NCBI RefSeq assembly: GCF_025630775.1
Contig: NZ_JAOSZE010000071.1
Location: forward strand, 1-36,295
Origin: Actinoplanes sp. KI2
GTDB taxonomy: Bacteria; Actinomycetota; Actinomycetes; Mycobacteriales; Micromonosporaceae
Length of the DNA: 36,295 nt
Direction: 5' to 3'
Shown here: positions 1 to 7,137 of the stretch, piece after piece
Layout of the letters: each line of letters starts with the position of its first letter
How positions within the stretch are numbered: the stretch's first letter is position 1
The notes under the pieces: generated by a model
The model's input: only the letters and a program-made list of their open reading frames with translations
What the model was told of the DNA's origin: nothing
Database searches by the model: none
Position numbers and translations under genes: made by a program

Positions 1-30
1 GGGGGCCCCCCCGGGGGGGGGGGGGGCCGG
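1..30. repeat. G/C homopolymer low-complexity edge
   Basis: The first 26 bases consist only of runs of G and C (five G, seven C, fourteen G). This resembles an assembly or contig edge more than natural coding sequence. The reading frame of the following partial gene can be carried through most of it, but those residues should not be trusted. Confidence 0.6.
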
Positions 31-305
31 CCCCGCCGCACCTGCGCCGGGTCGGACCCGAGGGGCAGGGCGGCGAGGTCGTGCTCCGCTTCGGCGACCG
101 GCTGGAGGTGACCCCGCCCGCCCGGCGCGGCGGCTGGCCGGTGACCGCCTACCCCGCCGAGATCCTCCGGCTCGACGGCGGCGTGGCAGCCGCGCCCCGC
201 CACGTGTTCGACGCCATCGCGGTGGGCCAGGGTCAGATCTCGCTCGGTGCGTTCACCGTCCGGGTCCGGGTCATGCGCGACCTGGTCCAGCCGCCGCAGC
301 CGTGA
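3..305 (+). CDS. C-terminal fragment of an unidentified protein
   Basis: An open frame runs in from the window edge and stops at TGA 303-305. A GTG at 81 could start a 74-aa protein, but no Shine-Dalgarno precedes it and the frame continues upstream without a stop, so I read it as a truncated 3' end. The visible part has alternating short hydrophobic stretches (VVLRFGDRLEVTPP, then ILRLDGG, then ISLGAFTVRVRVMRDL), which suggests a small beta-rich domain. The GDRLEV start and the later A.G...L pattern vaguely recall chagasin-like or Ig-like beta-sandwich domains of actinobacterial secreted proteins, but the GxTGYxW hallmark is not present. Function unknown. Confidence 0.45.
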   Translation, partial: GPPRGGGGPAPPHLRRVGPEGQGGEVVLRFGDRLEVTPPARRGGWPVTAYPAEILRLDGGVAAAPRHVFDAIAVGQGQISLGAFTVRVRVMRDLVQPPQP

Positions 306-312
306 GGGCGGA

Positions 313-347
313 TTCTCATGTGGCTTTCATCTGACGTGCCCTAGCCT
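313..347 (+). promoter_or_regulatory. Candidate response-regulator direct repeat with -10 box
   Basis: Two 11-nt units lie head to tail, TTCTCATGTGG (313-323) and CTTTCATCTGA (324-334), sharing T..TCAT.TG. They are followed by TAGCCT (342-347), which fits a -10 of the TAnnnT type. OmpR/PhoP-type regulators bind 11-nt-phased direct repeats overlapping the -35 region. No plus-strand gene follows, because the next gene is convergent, so its target is unclear. Confidence 0.3.
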
Positions 348-365
348 GCCCGTCAAGCGGCCCGT

Positions 366-386
366 GCCGGCACCCCCGTTGCCGGC
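366..386 (-). terminator. Possible hairpin 3' of the BNR-protein gene
   Basis: GCCGGC at 366-371 pairs with GCCGGC at 381-386 across a 9-nt loop. It lies about 27 bases beyond the stop of the minus-strand BNR gene. There is no T-tract. Short GC palindromes are common by chance here. Confidence 0.3.
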
Positions 387-412
387 GCGAGCCGCGTCAT
401 CGGCGGGACGTC

Positions 413-1855
413 CTATCGCGCGGTGGTCCGGACGGTGCCGTTCCGGACGGCGGGTGCGGCCGCGGCCGCGCCGACGGCGGCGGTGTTCGTCCCGCCGGTG
501 ACGGCCAGGCCGCCGGTCGGCACCGACATGCCCAGGTGCAGGGTGCTGCCGGTGGGTGCGGTGGCGACCGGGAGGACCGGGTAGGCGTTGCCGCCGCTGA
601 GCACCGACGTGGAGATGTAGTCGCCGTACATGCGGCCCTGCGACGTGTTCGGGATCCAGGAGAGGTTCATCGGCCCGGCCAGCATGGTGGCGCCGCTCCA
701 CGAGCTGCCGCCGTTGGTGGAGGAGATGAAGCCGGCGTCGAGCACGCAGGTGGCCGCGGTGCAGGAGGCGGTCGGGTAGTAGTAGTACGTCAGCCCGATC
801 CGCGCCGACGAGCCGGCGGTGGCCGGGTCGACGCCGACGCCGGGGGTGAAGTGGTCGACCGTGCTGGTGGTGGCGTCGATCGGCACCCGGGTCGGCGCGG
901 CCCAGGTCGTCTCGCTGGTCGACTTGGCGAGCACGACGTCGTTGCTCGGGCAGCCGCTGCGGAACCGGCAGTCCGACCAGCTGACGTAGACCGTGCCGGC
1001 GGCGTCGGCCTCGGCGCTGGGCAGGGCCTCCTCGCGCAGGCCGCCGTTCGCGTCGTGGTGGCTGATCGAGCTGACCAGGACGGTGGAGTTCCACGAGGCG
1101 CCGCCGTTGGTGCTGCGGAACGAGCGGATCGTGTCGGACAGCGACAGATACGGCACGAGGACGTGGCCGTTGGGCAGGACGACCGGCTGGCCGCCGAGGC
1201 CGGTGTGGCTGCCGCCGGGCGCGAGGGCCGAGCCCCAGGAGGCGCCGCCGTTGGTGGAGGTCTTCATCCGGATCGAGTCGCCGGCGCTGGTGATGTCGTA
1301 CTCAGTGTAGCAGTTGCCGAAGAACGGACTGGTCGACGTGTTGTCGCAGACGATCCAGTTCTTGTCGTTCGCGCCGGTCGCGGTGGTCACCGGGTTCGAC
1401 CAGGTCAGGCCGCCGTCGGTGGACCGGCTGGTGAGCACGTTCACGGTCGAGCCGCTGATGCCGAGGCTGGAGATGAGCCAGACGTTGTGCTTGGCGTCGA
1501 AGGCGACCGCGGCGTCGCTGGCCTGGCCGAAGGTGCCGCCGCCGTTGGTGGTGATGCCGGGCAGGAAGCCGTGGGTCCAGGTGGCGCCCCGGTCGCCGGA
1601 GCGGGCCCAGCCGATGTTCGAGGAGCCGCCGCCGGAGACCCGGCCGACCTGGAAGGCGGAGACGATGGTGTTGCCGAACGCGTACGTGTCCGGTTCGACC
1701 TCGCTCTGGTGTTGCGCCTGCGCATCGGTGTACGGGTCGGTGCTGACCGGGGTGAGGGCGACGTTGGCGACCGCGGGCGCGGTGGTCAGCAGCAGGACCG
1801 CCGCGACCGCCGGAATGGCTACCGCGGCGCGTGACAAAGAGGATGCTGGATGCAT
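413..1855 (-). CDS. Secreted BNR/Asp-box repeat protein (sialidase-like fold)
   Basis: Predicted 480-aa secreted beta-propeller. A signal peptide covers about residues 1-30 (hydrophobic AVAIPAVAAVLLLTTAPAVA). Five Asp-box motifs follow (SxDxGxTW type): SGDRGATW, STDGGLTW, STNGGASW twice and STNGGSSW. These mark BNR/sialidase-type propellers. The RIP-type arginine motif expected near the N-terminus of true GH33 sialidases is not visible, so a glycan-binding or other glycosidase-like role is as likely as exo-alpha-sialidase. The C-terminus is an Ala/Thr-rich tail. I chose ATG at 1853-1855 because GAGG lies 11 nt upstream of it. An in-frame GTG at 1864 has the same GAGG only 2 nt away. It stands alone; a 7-bp hairpin separates it from the upstream gene. 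Confidence 0.8.
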   Translation of the reverse strand: MHPASSLSRAAVAIPAVAAVLLLTTAPAVANVALTPVSTDPYTDAQAQHQSEVEPDTYAFGNTIVSAFQVGRVSGGGSSNIGWARSGDRGATWTHGFLPGITTNGGGTFGQASDAAVAFDAKHNVWLISSLGISGSTVNVLTSRSTDGGLTWSNPVTTATGANDKNWIVCDNTSTSPFFGNCYTEYDITSAGDSIRMKTSTNGGASWGSALAPGGSHTGLGGQPVVLPNGHVLVPYLSLSDTIRSFRSTNGGASWNSTVLVSSISHHDANGGLREEALPSAEADAAGTVYVSWSDCRFRSGCPSNDVVLAKSTSETTWAAPTRVPIDATTSTVDHFTPGVGVDPATAGSSARIGLTYYYYPTASCTAATCVLDAGFISSTNGGSSWSGATMLAGPMNLSWIPNTSQGRMYGDYISTSVLSGGNAYPVLPVATAPTGSTLHLGMSVPTGGLAVTGGTNTAAVGAAAAAPAVRNGTVRTTAR

Positions 1856-1980
1856 GGGTGACACCGCCTCTTCGGGCTCGCAAAGGCGGCCTGGGGTTTG
1901 CGGCCGCCGTTGCCGGTGTTACCAGAAGCCCCCGTAGTCGTAAATGGAACTCAATGGATATGTCCGGGAGTGCGATTGTG

Positions 1981-2009
1981 CTCACCGGGCGCCATAGGAT
2001 CTCGGTGAG
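1981..2009 (-). terminator. Stem-loop between the HhH-like gene and the BNR gene
   Basis: CTCACCG (1981-1987) and CGGTGAG (2003-2009) form a perfect 7-bp inverted repeat around a 15-nt loop that contains GGCGCC. It sits about 60 bases downstream of the small minus-strand gene and about 125 upstream of the BNR start. It could terminate the former or act as an operator for the latter. The rest of 1865-2071 holds no recognisable gene. Confidence 0.35.
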
Positions 2010-2071
2010 GCCTGTTTAGATATCCATGGAACCAATCGCACCCTTGCGTGATCGGCCACGCATGCTGGCGC

Positions 2072-2296
2072 CTATTGGGCGACCTTGGCCATCTCGCGAA
2101 TGGCGATCGCGGCCCGGACGAAGGTGTTGTCGGCGAGGTCGGTGATCGTCTCGATGCCGAACGCCAGCCGCAGGCCCTCCGCCTGCTCCGGGCTGATACC
2201 GGACAGGGCGGTGGTGGGCGCGGCGGCGAGATCGGTGATGGAGCTGTTCTGGAAGTCCGGAGTGAGGACGGCATCGAGGTTCACGGTGACGGCCAT
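2072..2296 (-). CDS. 74-aa protein with helix-hairpin-helix-like domain
   Basis: Small acidic protein (74 aa) with a strong Shine-Dalgarno (AGGAGG, about 8 nt upstream of ATG 2294-2296). After a polar N-terminus, residues about 30-60 read LSGISPEQAEGLRLAFGIET then ITDLADN. This pattern (L.G[IV]...A..L..AF.I.T..DLA.N) is seen in small helix-hairpin-helix-like domains scattered through bacteria and archaea, where it may bind nucleic acid or protein. There is no signal peptide or membrane segment. It lies 41 nt behind the HTH/NB-ARC/TPR gene on the same strand and is probably co-transcribed, so it may be an effector or partner of that regulator. That pairing is inference. No specific function is known to me. 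Confidence 0.75.
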   Translation of the reverse strand: MAVTVNLDAVLTPDFQNSSITDLAAAPTTALSGISPEQAEGLRLAFGIETITDLADNTFVRAAIAIREMAKVAQ

Positions 2297-2337
2297 GAGC
2301 TTGTCCCTCCTGCGGTGGTCGAGGCACGTCCATGCTG

Positions 2338-4446
2338 TCACGCGCGTCGATCCACCGCCTGTAAGGTTTCGGCGTACGCCCGGCGGCAGTCCGCCTCGAG
2401 CTGCGCCTCGGCGAGCGGTTCGAGCAGCTCGAGCGCCCGCCGGTGGTGCGCGACGGCCTCGTCCATCCGGCCGGCGTCGCGCAGCGCGATCCCGAGGCAG
2501 CTGTGGCACCACGCCTGCTGGTGCCGCAGGTCGTTCTCCTCGGCCACCCCCAGCGCTTCGTCCAGAAAGGACCGGTCCTCGGCGAGCCCCAGGGTGACCA
2601 GCCCGGGGATCCGGGCCGGCCCGTCGGCGAGGTCGAGCGACGCGCGGGCCAGGGCGGCCGCCTCCGGCCGGGCGCCGAGATGCAGCGTCGCCCATCCGTC
2701 GAAGGCCAGGGCCTGTGCCTGCCCGGCGCGGTTCCCGTCCCGCTCGAACAGCTCGCGGGCGCGCCGGAAATCGGCCTGCGCCGCGGCCAGCTCGCCGAGA
2801 TCGCGCCGCACGAACCCGATCCGCAGCGCCAGCGCGGCGGCCAGCTCGTCATCGCCTTCGGCCCGCTGATACGCCGACAATGCCGCGGAAAGCCGGCCGG
2901 CCGCCGCCAGCGCGAAACCGAGGTCGGCGAGCAGCTCGGATCGCTCGTGCGGGCGGCCGAGCCGGTCGGCGGCGTCCGCGGCGGCGGCCAGCATGCGGGT
3001 CTGGTCGTCGGTGCCGCGATGCCGGAAGAACCAGACCCGCATCGCCTGCGGCAGCGACGCGATCACCTCGTCGGCGCCCAGCCGCACGGCCGTGTCGAAG
3101 GCGGCGACCAGGTTGACGTACTCGAGGTCGAACCACGCCATCGCCTGCGCCGGGTCGCCCGCCGCCGGTCGCGGACGCTGCGGGGCGGGCAGCATCCGGT
3201 CGTGCGCGACCGCCTGCGCCAGGTAGTGGTCGAGGACCCGGCGCAGCGCGTCGTCGGCGCGGGGCTCCTCCTCGGCGGCCAGCTCGGCCGCGTACCGCCG
3301 GATCAGGTCGTGCATCCGGTAGCGGCCGGGCGACGTCTCCTGCACCAGGTGCGCGTCGACCAGCTCCTCGAGCACCGGACCGGCCGGCAGCCCGGCGAGC
3401 GCCGTCGCCGTGCCGGTGTCGAAGTCGGCGCCCGGCAGCACACCGAGCAGCCGGAACACCCGGCGCCGGCCGGCGCCGAGCTGCTGCAGCGACATGCCGA
3501 ACACCGCGTCGAACCGCCCGGCGTTGTCGCGCAGCCGCTCGGCCAGCACGGCGACCGTCCACCCGGGACGGTGTCGCAGCCGCGCCCCGGCCATCCGCAG
3601 CGCGAGGGGGAGCCCGCCGCACTCGCGCAGCACCTCGTGAAGCGCGGCATCCTCGGCGTGGCCGAGCCCGGCCGCCCGGCCGAAGAGGAGCGCCGCGTCG
3701 CCGTCGCCCAGCGGCGCGAGCGACACCGGCGGCGCCGCGTCGAGGCTCACCAGCCGGTTGCGGCTGGTCACCAGGACGGCCGACTTGCCGGCGCCGGGCA
3801 GCAGCGGGCGTACCTGCTCGGCGTCGGCCGCGTTGTCCAGCACGACCAGCGTGCGCCGCCGGGACAGCTCCGAGCGCCACAGCGCGGCCCGCTCGGCCAC
3901 GTCGGCCGGAAGGTGGCCGACGTCGAGACCGGCCAGCAGCCGGGCGAGGGCCGCCGGTGGGTCGAGCGGCTCCTGGCCCGGCGTGAAACCCTGCAGATCG
4001 ACATACCGACCACCATCGGGGTACGCCGAGGCCAGCCGATGCGCCACATGCAGCGCCAGGCTGGTCTTCCCCACGCCCGCCATGCCGTCCACAGTGGCCG
4101 CCCCGACCGTGCGCAGCAGCTCCTCGACCCGGGCACACTCCGGCTCGCGCCCGGTGAAGTCGAACAGGTCGGCGGGCAGGTCGTTGCGGCGCGGCGGTGC
4201 GGCCGGCCCGGCCTGTGCGGCCTCGGCCCACACCGCCCGCAGCGGCCGGGGATCGCGCCGGACCACCCGGCAGAGGGCGACGACCGCCTCCCACGGCGGC
4301 ACCAGCCGCCCGGTCAGGTAGCGGGAGAGCGACGAGCTGCTGAGCCCGGCGTCGCGGGCGAGCGAACGCAGGCTGAGCCCGCTCAGCTGTTTGATCTGGG
4401 CGAGCTGGGCCACCAGTCGCTCCTGCGGGCCGGACACCTGCAACAC
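2338..4446 (-). CDS. HTH / NB-ARC / TPR signal-transduction ATPase (AfsR-like without SARP domain)
   Basis: A 702-aa STAND-type regulator. Residues about 10-65 form an XRE-type helix-turn-helix (LSLRSLARDAGLSSSSLSRY). Walker A is GMAGVGKTS at about 121-129, Walker B LVVLD at about 200-204, the sensor AVLVTSRN about 223-230, the GLPL motif (GGLPLAL) about 277-283 and the MHD motif RMHDLIRRY about 377-385. The C-terminal half (about 455-700) is helical with TPR-like repeats. In this architecture ADP/ATP state and ligand or protein sensing through the TPRs control DNA binding. The start is GTG 4444-4446 with a weak GGGA upstream. It faces the AhpD-like gene across 124 bp, which include two adjacent TGTCCCACGG copies that may be its operator. 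The small HhH-like gene follows it. Confidence 0.88.
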   Translation of the reverse strand: MLQVSGPQERLVAQLAQIKQLSGLSLRSLARDAGLSSSSLSRYLTGRLVPPWEAVVALCRVVRRDPRPLRAVWAEAAQAGPAAPPRRNDLPADLFDFTGREPECARVEELLRTVGAATVDGMAGVGKTSLALHVAHRLASAYPDGGRYVDLQGFTPGQEPLDPPAALARLLAGLDVGHLPADVAERAALWRSELSRRRTLVVLDNAADAEQVRPLLPGAGKSAVLVTSRNRLVSLDAAPPVSLAPLGDGDAALLFGRAAGLGHAEDAALHEVLRECGGLPLALRMAGARLRHRPGWTVAVLAERLRDNAGRFDAVFGMSLQQLGAGRRRVFRLLGVLPGADFDTGTATALAGLPAGPVLEELVDAHLVQETSPGRYRMHDLIRRYAAELAAEEEPRADDALRRVLDHYLAQAVAHDRMLPAPQRPRPAAGDPAQAMAWFDLEYVNLVAAFDTAVRLGADEVIASLPQAMRVWFFRHRGTDDQTRMLAAAADAADRLGRPHERSELLADLGFALAAAGRLSAALSAYQRAEGDDELAAALALRIGFVRRDLGELAAAQADFRRARELFERDGNRAGQAQALAFDGWATLHLGARPEAAALARASLDLADGPARIPGLVTLGLAEDRSFLDEALGVAEENDLRHQQAWCHSCLGIALRDAGRMDEAVAHHRRALELLEPLAEAQLEADCRRAYAETLQAVDRRA

Positions 4447-4510
4447 CGTATCGTCCCGTACCGCGGCGACCGATCTGCTCGCGGAAAGCGCAGGTCAGCG
4501 CGGTGGTGGC

Positions 4511-4530
4511 TGTCCCACGGTGTCCCACGG
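4511..4530. repeat. Two perfect tandem copies of a 10-bp unit in a divergent promoter region
   Basis: TGTCCCACGG occurs twice without a gap (4511-4520, 4521-4530), between the divergent HTH/NB-ARC/TPR and AhpD-like genes. One-helical-turn phasing suggests paired binding sites for a DNA-binding protein, possibly the neighbouring HTH regulator. Binding is inference. Confidence 0.5.
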
Positions 4531-4570
4531 CGGATGGTCCGCGGGCCGTCGCGATGGTCGGATCACTCTC

Positions 4571-5014
4571 GTGAGAACGCAGCGGATGCCGAACCCGGCG
4601 GCGATGGTACCGGGGGTGCTGGAGGGCCTGACCGCCCTCGAGGCGGCCGTCGCGGCGGCCGGGATCGACGGCCGGCTGCTGGCGCTGAGCCGGCTGCGGG
4701 CCAGCCAGATCAACGGCTGCGGCCCGGACGTGGCCGCGGCCGCCCGCCGGGCCCGCGAGCAGGGCGCCACCGGCGACCAGCTGGACACCGTCGCCGCCTG
4801 GCGGGAGACGCCCTGGTTCAGCGCGCCGGAGCGGGCCGCGCTCGCGCTCACCGAGGCGGTGACCCGGGTCGCCGACCGCGCCGACCCGGTGCCCGACCGG
4901 GTGTGGGACGTGGCCGCCACCCACCTCGACCAGAAGGAGCTGGCCGCGCTCCTGGTCGGCATCGCGCTCACCAACGCGGCCAACCGCATCAGCACGTCCA
5001 CCCGTCAGCACTAG
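4571..5014 (+). CDS. Carboxymuconolactone decarboxylase/AhpD-fold protein lacking the CxxC pair
   Basis: 147 aa from GTG 4571; ATG 4586 is an alternative. The stretch LRASQINGC, followed by AAWRETPWFSAPERAALALTEAVT and a C-terminal TNAANRI, is the AhpD-like CMD fold. In active alkylhydroperoxidase-type members the motif is NGCxxCxxMH. Here it reads NGCGPDVAAA: the first Cys remains, the second is Asp and the His is Ala. Classical disulfide peroxidase chemistry is therefore unlikely. The protein may be a structural, binding or decarboxylase-type descendant. Its stop overlaps the Shine-Dalgarno of the DUF1801 gene, so the two are probably translated together. The gene is divergent from the HTH/NB-ARC/TPR regulator. 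Confidence 0.82.
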   Translation: MRTQRMPNPAAMVPGVLEGLTALEAAVAAAGIDGRLLALSRLRASQINGCGPDVAAAARRAREQGATGDQLDTVAAWRETPWFSAPERAALALTEAVTRVADRADPVPDRVWDVAATHLDQKELAALLVGIALTNAANRISTSTRQH

Positions 5015-5023
5015 GAGGAAACG

Positions 5024-5431
5024 ATGGCTACCACCCGATTCACCGAGGCCGAGCGCGGCGCGATGAAGGAGCGCAACCGGGAGCTCAAGGCCGGCAAGGG
5101 CGACACCGAGGCCGAGGTGCTGGAGAAGCTCGCCGCGATGCCGGCGGCCGACCGGGAGCTCGGCGAGCGGCTGCACCGGCTGATCCGGAAGATCGCGCCC
5201 GGCCTCACCCCGAAGACCTGGTACGGCATGCCCGCGTACTACCGCGACGGCAAGATGATCTGCTTCTTCCAGTCGGCCGCGAAGTTCAAGGCCCGGTACG
5301 CGACGCTCGGCTTCAGCGACAACGCCAACCTGGACGACGGCGCCATGTGGCCGGCCTACTACGCGCTGACCGAGCTGAACCCGGACACCGAGGCGCGGAT
5401 CGCCGCCCTCCTGGAGCAGGCGCTGAGCTGA
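5024..5431 (+). CDS. DUF1801/YdhG-like (iron-chaperone-type) protein
   Basis: 135 aa with a perfect AGGAGG at 5013-5018, six bases before ATG 5024. The N-terminal third is charged and helical (MKERNRELKAGKGDTEAEVLEKL). The core carries LHRLIRKIAPGLTPKTWYGMPAYYRDGKMICFFQSAAKFKARYATLGF, which in outline is the DUF1801/YdhG fold, where W-x-G-M-P-A-Y and a following F(F)Q strand are conserved. Related proteins include the Bacillus Fra iron chaperone, and many actinobacterial members have no known function. It is the second gene of a two-gene unit with the CMD protein. A long hairpin lies 4 bases after the stop. Confidence 0.82.
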   Translation: MATTRFTEAERGAMKERNRELKAGKGDTEAEVLEKLAAMPAADRELGERLHRLIRKIAPGLTPKTWYGMPAYYRDGKMICFFQSAAKFKARYATLGFSDNANLDDGAMWPAYYALTELNPDTEARIAALLEQALS

Positions 5432-5435
5432 CCGG

Positions 5436-5499
5436 CGGCGGAACGGGTCCCACCCGGATCACCACCCGTGGTTGGTACCGGCCGGGGCCCGTTCCGCCG
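5436..5499 (+). terminator. Long stem-loop (16-bp stem with one G:U pair)
   Basis: CGGCGGAACGGGTCCC (5436-5451) pairs with GGGGCCCGTTCCGCCG (5484-5499) through all 16 positions, one of them a G:U wobble. The 32-nt loop itself contains CCGG...CCGG and ACCAC/GTGGT. No T-tract follows, which is usual for actinobacterial hairpin terminators. It lies just after the DUF1801 stop and 11 bases before the next ATG, so it could also act as a leader structure for the downstream unit. Confidence 0.6.
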
Positions 5500-5510
5500 A
5501 TCCTCGGGAC

Positions 5511-6002
5511 ATGAACTCGAGCTACCTCGCCGACCTCGTCATCGGTCTCGCCGTCATCGCGTACCTCTGCGCCCGCCAGCTCTCCTGGCGGCCGGTCGAC
5601 CAGGCCCGGATGTGGAAGCTGCCGCTGGTTCTCGGCGTCGTCGGCGTCGTCTCGCTGGCCCAGCAGCACGTCACCATCCGCCCGATCGACCTGATGATCC
5701 TGATCCTGTCCGGGACGGCGGCGCTGGCCTCCGGCGCGGCGACGGGCAGGATCGCCCGGTTTCGCCCGTCGGCTGCCGACCCAGGACTGATGGAGAGCCG
5801 CACCGGCCGGCTCGGCGTCGCGGTCTGGTTCGCCCTGATCGCGATCCGGGTGGTGCTCGACGTCGTCGGCCACCGGATGGGCTCCGACCTGGCCATCTCG
5901 ACCGGCAGCACCCTGCTCGTGCTGGCGGTCAACCGGGCCGCCAACGCCCTGGTCCTCTCGGCGCGCCAGCCGCGTCCCGCGTTCGCCGTCGCGGGAAAAT
6001 AG
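5511..6002 (+). CDS. Small multi-pass membrane protein upstream of a two-component system
   Basis: 163 aa from ATG 5511, which directly follows the hairpin. No clear Shine-Dalgarno is visible. Five hydrophobic segments can be read: YLADLVIGLAVIAYLCA, LPLVLGVVGVVSLA, DLMILILSGTAALASG, VAVWFALIAIRVVLDVVG and TGSTLLVLAVNRAANALVL. The C-terminus is short and basic. The arrangement recalls small DUF1453/CcdC-like membrane proteins of actinobacteria, but I cannot assign it with certainty. It is 4 bases upstream of the histidine kinase gene, so it is probably part of the same operon and may act as sensor partner or regulated target of the two-component system. Confidence 0.75.
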   Translation: MNSSYLADLVIGLAVIAYLCARQLSWRPVDQARMWKLPLVLGVVGVVSLAQQHVTIRPIDLMILILSGTAALASGAATGRIARFRPSAADPGLMESRTGRLGVAVWFALIAIRVVLDVVGHRMGSDLAISTGSTLLVLAVNRAANALVLSARQPRPAFAVAGK

Positions 6003-6006
6003 CTTC

Positions 6007-7137
6007 GTGTCCCTCTCTCCGGGCCGGCGTGCCTGGGCCGTGGCCCTCAACCTGGTCGGCATCGTCCTGGTGGGCATCAACCTGGCCCAGCGGTCGCTGC
6101 GCGACGCGCCGGCCGGACTGGCGGTGGCGGCCTGGGCGGCCTGGTTGCTCTGGGCGGTCGCGACGCTGGTTCCCGATTCCCGGGTACGCGTCCGGACCGT
6201 CCTGTGTCTCGCCATGATCGCCGGCGGCTCGCTGGCCGGCGCCACCACCGACGTGGTCGGCTTCGTGCCCGCCGTGGTCGGCATCCTCGTCATCGCCGGC
6301 ACCCCGGCCGTCCCGCTGCGGGTGCTGGCAGCGGCGATCGTCGGCTCGGCCCTGCTGATCGGGGTGGGCGTGCTGATCGACCCGGCTCCGCGCGGCGTCG
6401 TGCTCAGCGTCCTGGCGCTGCTGCTGTTCTGCGCGTTCGGCGGGCTGAACCGGCGGCAGGCCCGGCTGGCCGAGGCCCAGTCCCGGGCGCTGCTCGAGGA
6501 GCGGGTCGCGGTCGAGCAGGAGCGCGCCGAGGTGGCCGGGCTCACCGAGCGCTCCCGGATCGCCCGGGACCTGCACGACGTGCTCGCCCACTCGCTCGGC
6601 GGCCTGGTGATCCAGCTGGAGGCGGTGGACGCGCTGCTCGAGTCGGGCCGGGCCGGCGAGGCCCGCGACCGGGTGCAGGCGGCCCGCAAGCTGGCCGTCT
6701 CCGGACTGGCCGAGGCGAAGCAGGCGGTCACCGCGCTGCGCGAGCCGGACGAGCCGATCTCCCGGGTGGTGGCCGGGCTGGCCGCCACCCACCGCTCGAT
6801 CGGCGGGCAGGTGGCCGTGCGCGGCGACGCCGACCGGGGCACGCTGAGCGCCGCCGGCCGGGTCGCGGTGCGCCGGGCGGTGCAGGAGATCCTCACCAAC
6901 GCCCGGCGGCACGCCCCCGGCGCGGCCACCACCCTGGATCTGGATTGGGACGACCGGATGCTGACCGTCACGGCCTCGACCCCCGGCGGCGCCACCAAGA
7001 GCCCGTCGTCCCCGGGCGGCGGCCACGGGCTCGCCGGGATGCGGGAACGGGTGCGCGAGGCGGGCGGCACCATGACGGTGCGGTCCGGGCCGCCGTTCGA
7101 GGTCGTGCTGCGGCTGCCCGGCGAGCAGGCCGCATGA
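6007..7137 (+). CDS. NarL-family sensor histidine kinase
   Basis: 376 aa from GTG 6007. About residues 10-147 hold five to six membrane segments with almost no extracytoplasmic domain. A short linker helix (LEERVAVEQERAEVAGLTE) follows. The HisKA_3 box RIARDLHDVLAHSLGG contains the phospho-acceptor His190. The HATPase domain shows an N box (AVQEILTNARRHAPG) and a G box (GGGHGLAGMRERV). This is a typical actinobacterial intramembrane-type kinase that phosphorylates a LuxR-type response regulator. Its TGA overlaps the regulator's ATG (ATGA), which indicates translational coupling. The signal sensed is not apparent; membrane or cell-envelope state is the usual guess for this architecture. Confidence 0.93.
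   Translation: MSLSPGRRAWAVALNLVGIVLVGINLAQRSLRDAPAGLAVAAWAAWLLWAVATLVPDSRVRVRTVLCLAMIAGGSLAGATTDVVGFVPAVVGILVIAGTPAVPLRVLAAAIVGSALLIGVGVLIDPAPRGVVLSVLALLLFCAFGGLNRRQARLAEAQSRALLEERVAVEQERAEVAGLTERSRIARDLHDVLAHSLGGLVIQLEAVDALLESGRAGEARDRVQAARKLAVSGLAEAKQAVTALREPDEPISRVVAGLAATHRSIGGQVAVRGDADRGTLSAAGRVAVRRAVQEILTNARRHAPGAATTLDLDWDDRMLTVTASTPGGATKSPSSPGGGHGLAGMRERVREAGGTMTVRSGPPFEVVLRLPGEQAA

Noticed and set aside
2443..5514. A 1023-codon open frame on the plus strand opposite the HTH/NB-ARC/TPR gene
   Set aside because: It is antisense to the NB-ARC protein with Walker, GLPL and MHD motifs, and its product is compositionally biased Arg/Gln/Gly/Pro without any domain.
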